Assembly: GCA_001797905.1 (NCBI GenBank)
Contig: MGQS01000116.1
Span: 5,970-16,477, forward strand
Length of the DNA stretch: 10,508 bases
Direction of reading: 5' to 3'
Origin: Deltaproteobacteria bacterium RBG_16_54_11
GTDB taxonomy: Bacteria > Desulfobacterota > B13-G15 > RBG-16-54-18
Below, in pieces: positions 6,371 to 10,508 of the stretch. The translations under genes were made by a program, and so were the position numbers. Positions within the stretch are counted from its first letter, which is position 1. The number at the start of each line of letters is the position of its first letter. A model generated the notes under the pieces. It saw only the letters and a list, made by a program, of their open reading frames with translations. It made no database searches and had not been told where the DNA came from.

Positions 6371-6404
6371 TTCAATCATCAATGATGATTGAAATATTTT
6401 TTTT
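6371..6404 (+). terminator. Hairpin plus T-run after yajD
   Basis: TTCAATCATCA (6371-6381) and TGATGATTGAA (6383-6393) form a perfect 11-bp dyad around a single base. It is followed by ATA and eight T's (6397-6404). The layout is that of an intrinsic terminator for yajD, although the stem is AT-rich and hence weak. The dyad could instead be an operator for the next gene. It lies 52 bases before the preferred start of the oxidoreductase. Confidence 0.5.
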
Positions 6405-6444
6405 GAATTTCTCAAACAGTCATAGTACTATGGGCAACGGGAAT

Positions 6445-7992
6445 ATGAAGACCGAATATGATGTCGTAATCATCGGTGCAGGGATGGGGGGCCTAAGCTG
6501 CGGCACCCTTTTGGCTAAGAAGGGGCTCAGGGTGCTGATCTGTGAGCAATCCTCAAAACCCGGCGGCTACTGTGTGAATTTCAAGCGCCATGGGTTTACC
6601 TTCACCCCCGCGGTTCATTACCTCAATGAGTTTGGTCCCCAGGGCCAGATGGAAGAGGCCTTCCAGCTCTTGGGCCTTCCTCCTGAGATCGAATTTTGCC
6701 CGCAGGACCCCCAGCGCCGCATCATTACCCCTTATTTCCAACTCACCCTCTCCACGGATATCGATCGCTTCGAAGGTGATCTCAGCCGCCTCTTTCCCAA
6801 GGAGCGGCTATCGATCCATGCCTACATAGAGGAATGGAAGAGGCTCGTTAAAATCATCGAGGACCTTCCCCTCAGATCTCTGGAAGTCATCAGCCTCAAA
6901 GAGAAGTTTCACTTATTATACAAGGGCATGCTCAAGGGGCCGCAAATATTCCGATATCGCGGTAAGACGGCGGAGGAAGTCCTGAACTCTTTTTTCAAAG
7001 ACCCTCTCTTAAAATACCTTCTCAGCTTTGGCGCCCGCAAAGGATCCTCCATCCTTACCTGCGCAAGTCCCATTATGTGGGCCATAAAGGGGAACTTTTA
7101 TTACATCAAAGACAAAGGGGTGGAGGCCCTGCCGCAGCTTTTTCTCCGACAGTATAAGGCTTATGGCGGCGAGATCTCATTTAATGCTCTTGTCAAGAAG
7201 ATCGTAATCGAAAAGGGACAGGCCCAAGGGGTTCAGATCGAGGGAGGAGAGGAGATCCAATCCGGATATGTCATATCCAACGGGGATAGCCACGCAACCT
7301 TTCACTCTCTCATAGGTTATGATCTCTTGCCTGATCGTTTCGTAAGGGAGCTCCAAAAGAAGGAGATCTCGGCGCCGACCTTCACCCTCTATGCAGGCGT
7401 GGATCTCGATCTGGCACAGATGGGCTTTGACGGGGCTCTCGTCCACTACTACCCCGCCATGAGTAAAAACCCATGGGAGGAAAAGGGCGTAGAGGGATTT
7501 GATATCGAAAAGGAGAAAATGGCGATCCGCATGGATAGCATAAAGAATCCGATGCTGGCCCCAAGGGGCAAGCATACCGTCGCCATCGCTGCCTTTACCC
7601 CTTATGCACTCTTCACGGATGGTGCAAAGATAAGCCCCCGTTATGCGGAGATAAAGGAAGAGATAGCCCAAAAGATCATGGGCGTCACGGAAAAGGTGAT
7701 CTCCGGTCTATCCAGCCATGCCATGGTCCGGCATGCCTCAACACCTCTTACCTACGAGAGAGAGACATTAAACATGCACGGCGCTACCATGGGTTGGTAC
7801 CTATCGGCAAAAGAATTCTCAAGGATTCGGAGCCAGAAAACACCCATTGCCCATCTTTATCAGGCAGGCCACTGGACTTTTCCGGGCGGTGGCATACCGA
7901 TGGTGATCCTCTCCGGGATCAACGCAGCTAAGCTTGTCTTTAAGAGTATGAAGAAATCAACGATTAATTCCTTTGCCGGGAATATGACGTAA
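6445..7992 (+). CDS. FAD/NAD(P)-dependent oxidoreductase of the CrtI / retinol saturase type
   Basis: From ATG 6445 this is a 515-residue flavoprotein. The N-terminal Rossmann motif is clear: DVVIIGAGMGGLSCG (GAGMGG at 11-16) with Glu34 ending the second strand to hold the FAD ribose. Next comes SSKPGGYCVNFKRHGFTFTPAVHYL, typical of phytoene desaturase, carotenoid isomerase (CRTISO) and retinol saturase relatives. The C-terminal FAD motif is QAGHWTFPGGGIPMVILSGINAAKLV (from about 473). These enzymes desaturate, isomerise or saturate polyenes or other lipids. No carotenoid gene lies nearby, so the substrate is unknown. An in-frame ATG at 6382 would add 21 residues, but it falls inside the upstream dyad and has no ribosome site. 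Starting at 6445 puts the FAD motif where the family has it. No signal peptide is seen; peripheral membrane binding is possible. Confidence 0.9.
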   Translation: MKTEYDVVIIGAGMGGLSCGTLLAKKGLRVLICEQSSKPGGYCVNFKRHGFTFTPAVHYLNEFGPQGQMEEAFQLLGLPPEIEFCPQDPQRRIITPYFQLTLSTDIDRFEGDLSRLFPKERLSIHAYIEEWKRLVKIIEDLPLRSLEVISLKEKFHLLYKGMLKGPQIFRYRGKTAEEVLNSFFKDPLLKYLLSFGARKGSSILTCASPIMWAIKGNFYYIKDKGVEALPQLFLRQYKAYGGEISFNALVKKIVIEKGQAQGVQIEGGEEIQSGYVISNGDSHATFHSLIGYDLLPDRFVRELQKKEISAPTFTLYAGVDLDLAQMGFDGALVHYYPAMSKNPWEEKGVEGFDIEKEKMAIRMDSIKNPMLAPRGKHTVAIAAFTPYALFTDGAKISPRYAEIKEEIAQKIMGVTEKVISGLSSHAMVRHASTPLTYERETLNMHGATMGWYLSAKEFSRIRSQKTPIAHLYQAGHWTFPGGGIPMVILSGINAAKLVFKSMKKSTINSFAGNMT

Positions 7993-8177
7993 TGGCTTGA
8001 GCGCAAGAAAAGACGTTGCAGGGGTTGCCCCCTTCCGTGCCGACCTTCTTGACAAATAAACGCTGCAATATTTTCCAGTTGATTTAAGCCAAAAAAAGGC
8101 GCATAATTATGTGGACTCTTACGATTGTTATAGCGAGCTGTCATCTCTTCAATAGGCAGGGAAGCCCTCTCTAGATT

Positions 8178-8189
8178 ACACCATGGTGT
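8178..8189. promoter_or_regulatory. 12-bp perfect palindrome at the -35 region
   Basis: ACACCATGGTGT is its own reverse complement. It is centred about 37 bases before the expected transcription start of the promoter at 8206-8214, a normal place for an operator or activator site. Which protein binds is unknown. Confidence 0.4.
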
Positions 8190-8205
8190 TTCATGAGTTC
8201 TTCTT

Positions 8206-8214
8206 TGGTATAAT
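8206..8214 (+). promoter_or_regulatory. Extended -10 promoter for the acyl-CoA synthetase gene
   Basis: TGGTATAAT combines a consensus TATAAT (8209-8214) with the TGn extension, which can work with a poor -35; no good -35 is visible 17 bases upstream. Transcription would start near 8221, about 140 bases before the preferred start codon. Confidence 0.5.
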
Positions 8215-8223
8215 CCCGGCAAC

Positions 8224-8234
8224 CGTATCATACG
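8224..8234. promoter_or_regulatory. Dyad CGTAT-C-ATACG at the start of transcription
   Basis: Perfect 5-bp arms around one base lie at about +4 to +14 of the predicted transcript, where a bound repressor would block RNA polymerase. It is short, so chance is possible. Confidence 0.3.
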
Positions 8235-8361
8235 AGAAACAGGGCGAGCTGCAGGAGTAAACTGTTCTGGGTCTGGTTCTTTAGCTATTCGTTCCGGAAT
8301 ACCGTTCATCATCCGCTGAATGAGAGAAATGAAAACAAAAAAGAGCATACGGGGAAATGGC

Positions 8362-10446
8362 ATGCAAAAGCTTTTTTATCCAGAGCGCATTGCGGTGATC
8401 GGGGTCTCCGAGAGGCGAGAGAACGCAGGGCGAAACATCATGGAGAATATCGTCAGGTTCGACTTTGCCGGCGACGTGTTCCCCGTCGGGCCCCGCGGCG
8501 GTACGGTCTGCGGGAAGGAGATCCTCACCTCGGTGGATCGCCTCCCTGAGGGAATAGACGAGGCAATCATCATCACGCCGGCGGCAACGGTGCCTGATAT
8601 CGTCGATCAGTGCGGACGCAAAGGGATCCCGTGGGCCATCGTCGAGACAGGCGGTTTTGGAGAGCTTTCAGCTGACGGGAAGCAATTGGGCGACGAGCTC
8701 ATACGCACGGCCCGAAAGTGGGGAATGCGCGTGGTCGGCCCCAATGGACTGGGTATCGTCAATATGGGCGCTTCGCTCGTAACACCTTTCGCGCCAATGC
8801 ACAAGGAGATCCTGAAGCAAGGGCCCGTAGCGGTGTTGGCCCAAAGCGGGGGGGTCATGTATAACCTGGTTAACCAGCTGAGCAACAATAACATCGGCGT
8901 CAGTAAGGCAGTGAGTTTTGGGAACAAATTGGATCTGGATGAAATCGACTACCTGAGCTATCTCGTCGAGGATGACGAGACGGAGATCATCCTCCTCTAT
9001 CTGGAAAGTATTACGAGAGGGCGCCAGCTCATAGAACTTGCCGCGAAGACAACCAAGCCGATCGTCATACAGAAGGTGAACCGGTATCCCGCCACCAGTG
9101 AGATCGCCATGTTTCACACGCAGGCCTTGGCGACTGACGACCGCGTGGTGGACGCCGCCTTCAGGGAGGCAGGTATTGTCAGGGCCCACAGCTACCGCGA
9201 GGCTATCGATTGGGTGAAGATCCTCACGCTCCCCCCTATGCGCGGCAAGAACCTGGTGATCGTTTCCCGCTCAGGGGGGGTAGCGATCTCGACCGCTGAT
9301 TTTGCAACAGAATATAAATTCACCCTCTATCCCCTCTCTCAGGGTTTTCTTAACAGGGTGCAGAAGAAATCGGGCCCCAATGTGATTAAGCGTACCAACC
9401 CTTTGGATTTGGGCGATTTTCTCAACTTCGACCTTTTTGTCGGGATCGCCGAGGATGCGCTCAAGGAAGGCGCCGATGGCATATTCTTTCAGCACGGCGG
9501 CGCCACCGAGGATGCTTCAGGAATGATATCATTGGGAAAGGCCTTCCATCGCCTGAGCATGCAGTATCAAAAACCGATCTCTGCCTGTTTTATGTTTGAT
9601 GAACGTAATGCCCCCCAAATCAGGCGATCCTTCGAGCTACCCCTGTTTGCCGATCCGCAAGACGCGATCCGCGCCCTGGCTGTATCGAAAGATCACTATG
9701 TGCGAAGCAAGGAGCGGGAAGGTGAAGGGGTTCCCCCTCGGTTTCCCCTCGATAGGCGCACGATAGGGACAAACTTGCAAAGAGCAGACGCGGGGAAAAG
9801 ACCCCTTCTTCTGGCTGAGGCCCTGGAGATCGTGAGCGCCGCAGGCATTCCCTCTGCCCGATCGGCCGTATGCCGTGATATCGATGAGGCCCTGGCGCAC
9901 GCAGATGCGATAGGATATCCAATCGGCTTAAAGATCAATTGCCCCAGCGTGCTTCACAAGGCCGATATAGGCATCGTTGCTCGCAACATCCAAGATTCCC
10001 GCGCTCTCAAAGATGCCTTTGCGCAGCTCACACAGCAGGCGCAGAAACAGGGCTTTAATGACGGCATCCTGATACAAGGGTGGGTATCCCACGGCATGGA
10101 GATGATCCTGGGGGGAACGGTTGACAAGAGCTTCGGCCCGGTGGGCATGCTGGGATTCGGCGGCAGCTATGCCGAGATCTTCGGTGATACCGTGCTGCGC
10201 ATCCTGCCCCTGACCGAAAAAAAGGCGGAAGCCATGCTCACCGAATTGAGGGGTTACCCCCTTCTGAAGGGTGTGCGGGGATTCGATCCCTTCGATTGCG
10301 CACAGCTCACAGAGGCCCTGCTGCGGCTCTCACAGCTGATGATTGATTTTGCGGAAATAAAGGGGATCGACGTCAACCCTCTTTTTGTGCTCCCGCAGGG
10401 GCAGGGGGTAGTGGCTGTCGATGTGCGCCTTATCACCTCTCGGTGA
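8362..10446 (+). CDS. ADP-forming acyl-CoA synthetase, fused alpha-beta type
   Basis: This 694-residue cytosolic enzyme belongs to the NDP-forming acyl-CoA synthetase family, which reversibly makes acyl-CoA from acid, CoA and ATP, or yields ATP from acyl-CoA. Domains in order: CoA-binding Rossmann domain 1-130 (LFYPERIAVIGVS); a first flavodoxin-like domain from about 154 (GPVAVLAQSGG, then SFGNKLDLDEIDYL and LYLESI); a second from about 296 (VIVSRSGG, TNPLDLGD); and ATP-grasp from about 479 to the end (LGGTVDKSFGPVGMLGFGG, IDVNPL). His252 in FHTQALATDD is the expected phosphohistidine; His532 in LHKADIG is the second family histidine. Three motif changes are notable: HTG to HTQ, HKxDxGG to HKADIGI, and ExDINP to GIDVNP. 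ATG 8362 has a GGGGA site and the family-typical N-terminus; ATGs at 8320 and 8329 are possible. Substrate is not readable from sequence. No acetyltransferase domain is attached. Confidence 0.93.
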   Translation: MQKLFYPERIAVIGVSERRENAGRNIMENIVRFDFAGDVFPVGPRGGTVCGKEILTSVDRLPEGIDEAIIITPAATVPDIVDQCGRKGIPWAIVETGGFGELSADGKQLGDELIRTARKWGMRVVGPNGLGIVNMGASLVTPFAPMHKEILKQGPVAVLAQSGGVMYNLVNQLSNNNIGVSKAVSFGNKLDLDEIDYLSYLVEDDETEIILLYLESITRGRQLIELAAKTTKPIVIQKVNRYPATSEIAMFHTQALATDDRVVDAAFREAGIVRAHSYREAIDWVKILTLPPMRGKNLVIVSRSGGVAISTADFATEYKFTLYPLSQGFLNRVQKKSGPNVIKRTNPLDLGDFLNFDLFVGIAEDALKEGADGIFFQHGGATEDASGMISLGKAFHRLSMQYQKPISACFMFDERNAPQIRRSFELPLFADPQDAIRALAVSKDHYVRSKEREGEGVPPRFPLDRRTIGTNLQRADAGKRPLLLAEALEIVSAAGIPSARSAVCRDIDEALAHADAIGYPIGLKINCPSVLHKADIGIVARNIQDSRALKDAFAQLTQQAQKQGFNDGILIQGWVSHGMEMILGGTVDKSFGPVGMLGFGGSYAEIFGDTVLRILPLTEKKAEAMLTELRGYPLLKGVRGFDPFDCAQLTEALLRLSQLMIDFAEIKGIDVNPLFVLPQGQGVVAVDVRLITSR

Positions 10447-10469
10447 TGATGCGCACATCATCACCGAGA
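10438..10469. terminator. Perfect 14-bp hairpin spanning the synthetase stop codon
   Basis: TCTCGGTGATGATG (10438-10451) and CATCATCACCGAGA (10456-10469) pair perfectly around a CGCA loop. The TGA stop (10444-10446) lies in the left arm. No T-run follows, so it is not a standard intrinsic terminator. It may protect the mRNA 3' end or work with Rho. A second inverted repeat follows closely. Confidence 0.45.
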
Positions 10470-10470
10470 C

Positions 10471-10500
10471 CTGATCCCTGTGACCATTCTAATGGATCAG
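10471..10500. repeat. Second inverted repeat CTGATCC/GGATCAG
   Basis: CTGATCC (10471-10477) and GGATCAG (10494-10500) are perfect 7-bp arms with a 16-base loop, starting 1 base after the 14-bp hairpin. The window ends 8 bases later, so the larger context is not visible. Confidence 0.35.
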
Positions 10501-10508
10501 TCTCCGGC

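Larger units (their letters stand above)
7993..8319. other. Gap upstream of the acyl-CoA synthetase, with regulatory signals only
   Basis: No gene is supported in these 327 bases. A small hairpin AGGGG-TTGC-CCCCT (8020-8033) follows the oxidoreductase without a T-run. A perfect -35 hexamer TTGACA (8049-8054) has no good -10 partner. The right half holds the extended -10 promoter and two dyads listed separately. The - strand is open across the whole gap (7860-8363), but that frame runs deep into both flanking genes and resembles nothing I know. Confidence 0.55.

Noticed and set aside
8049..8077. TTGACA hexamer after the oxidoreductase as a full promoter.
   Set aside because: No acceptable -10 lies 16-18 bases downstream (TTTTCC/TTTCCA).
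8108..8261. Short + strand frames in the synthetase upstream gap, including a 25-codon one starting at ATG 8183.
   Set aside because: No ribosome site, and the promoter -10 lies inside the frame; likely chance.
7860..8363. A 167-codon - strand open frame covering the gap between the oxidoreductase and the synthetase.
   Set aside because: It overlaps well-supported coding sequence at both ends, resembles no family I know, and covers a region with promoter-like signals on the + strand. A decayed gene remnant cannot be fully excluded.

Overview
The window looks like a bacterial chromosome segment, or a contig from an uncultured bacterium. The gene content is an Hsp20-Lon heat-shock pair, rlmN, a YajD-type HNH protein, a CrtI/RetSat-like oxidoreductase and a fused ADP-forming acyl-CoA synthetase. 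This would suit an anaerobic or facultative member of the Desulfobacterota (old Deltaproteobacteria) or a similar group. That placement is an inference from gene content and base composition only; no rRNA or tRNA gene is present to settle it.

Bases 1 to about 780 are strikingly AT-rich. They hold the 3' part of an orotate phosphoribosyltransferase-like gene and a small overlapping unknown gene. From about 787 the DNA becomes GC-rich and stays so. At the change-over there is a short open frame with no start that reads like the tail of a lost gene. This is either a transfer/recombination boundary or an assembly join.

Bases 891-4504 form one compact + strand unit: a small heat-shock protein (hsp20), the ATP-dependent protease Lon and a 247-residue unknown protein, with gaps of 10 and 4 bases. 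Hsp20 holds unfolding proteins and Lon degrades damaged ones, so this is a protein quality-control operon. The unknown third protein has a coiled-coil-like first half and a second half faintly resembling a degenerate GGDEF fold. It meets rlmN (- strand, 23S rRNA/tRNA adenosine C2-methyltransferase) tail to tail with a 14-base overlap.

The divergent gap 5526-5950 is the richest non-coding part. On the - strand it has a near-consensus sigma-70 promoter, an inverted CACGAAGG repeat, and a 28-codon leader frame with a good ribosome site that ends 2 bases before the rlmN start and contains two hairpins. On the + strand it leads to yajD.

Bases 5951-10446 carry three + strand genes: yajD, the FAD-dependent oxidoreductase and the acyl-CoA synthetase. 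Wide gaps separate them, and the last gene probably has its own promoter (extended -10) flanked by two dyads. A perfect 14-bp hairpin spans the synthetase stop codon. I see no mobile element, CRISPR array or RNA gene, and no clear sign of a wholly new defence or mobile system; the items most worth checking are the rlmN leader, the third gene of the lon unit and the composition break.
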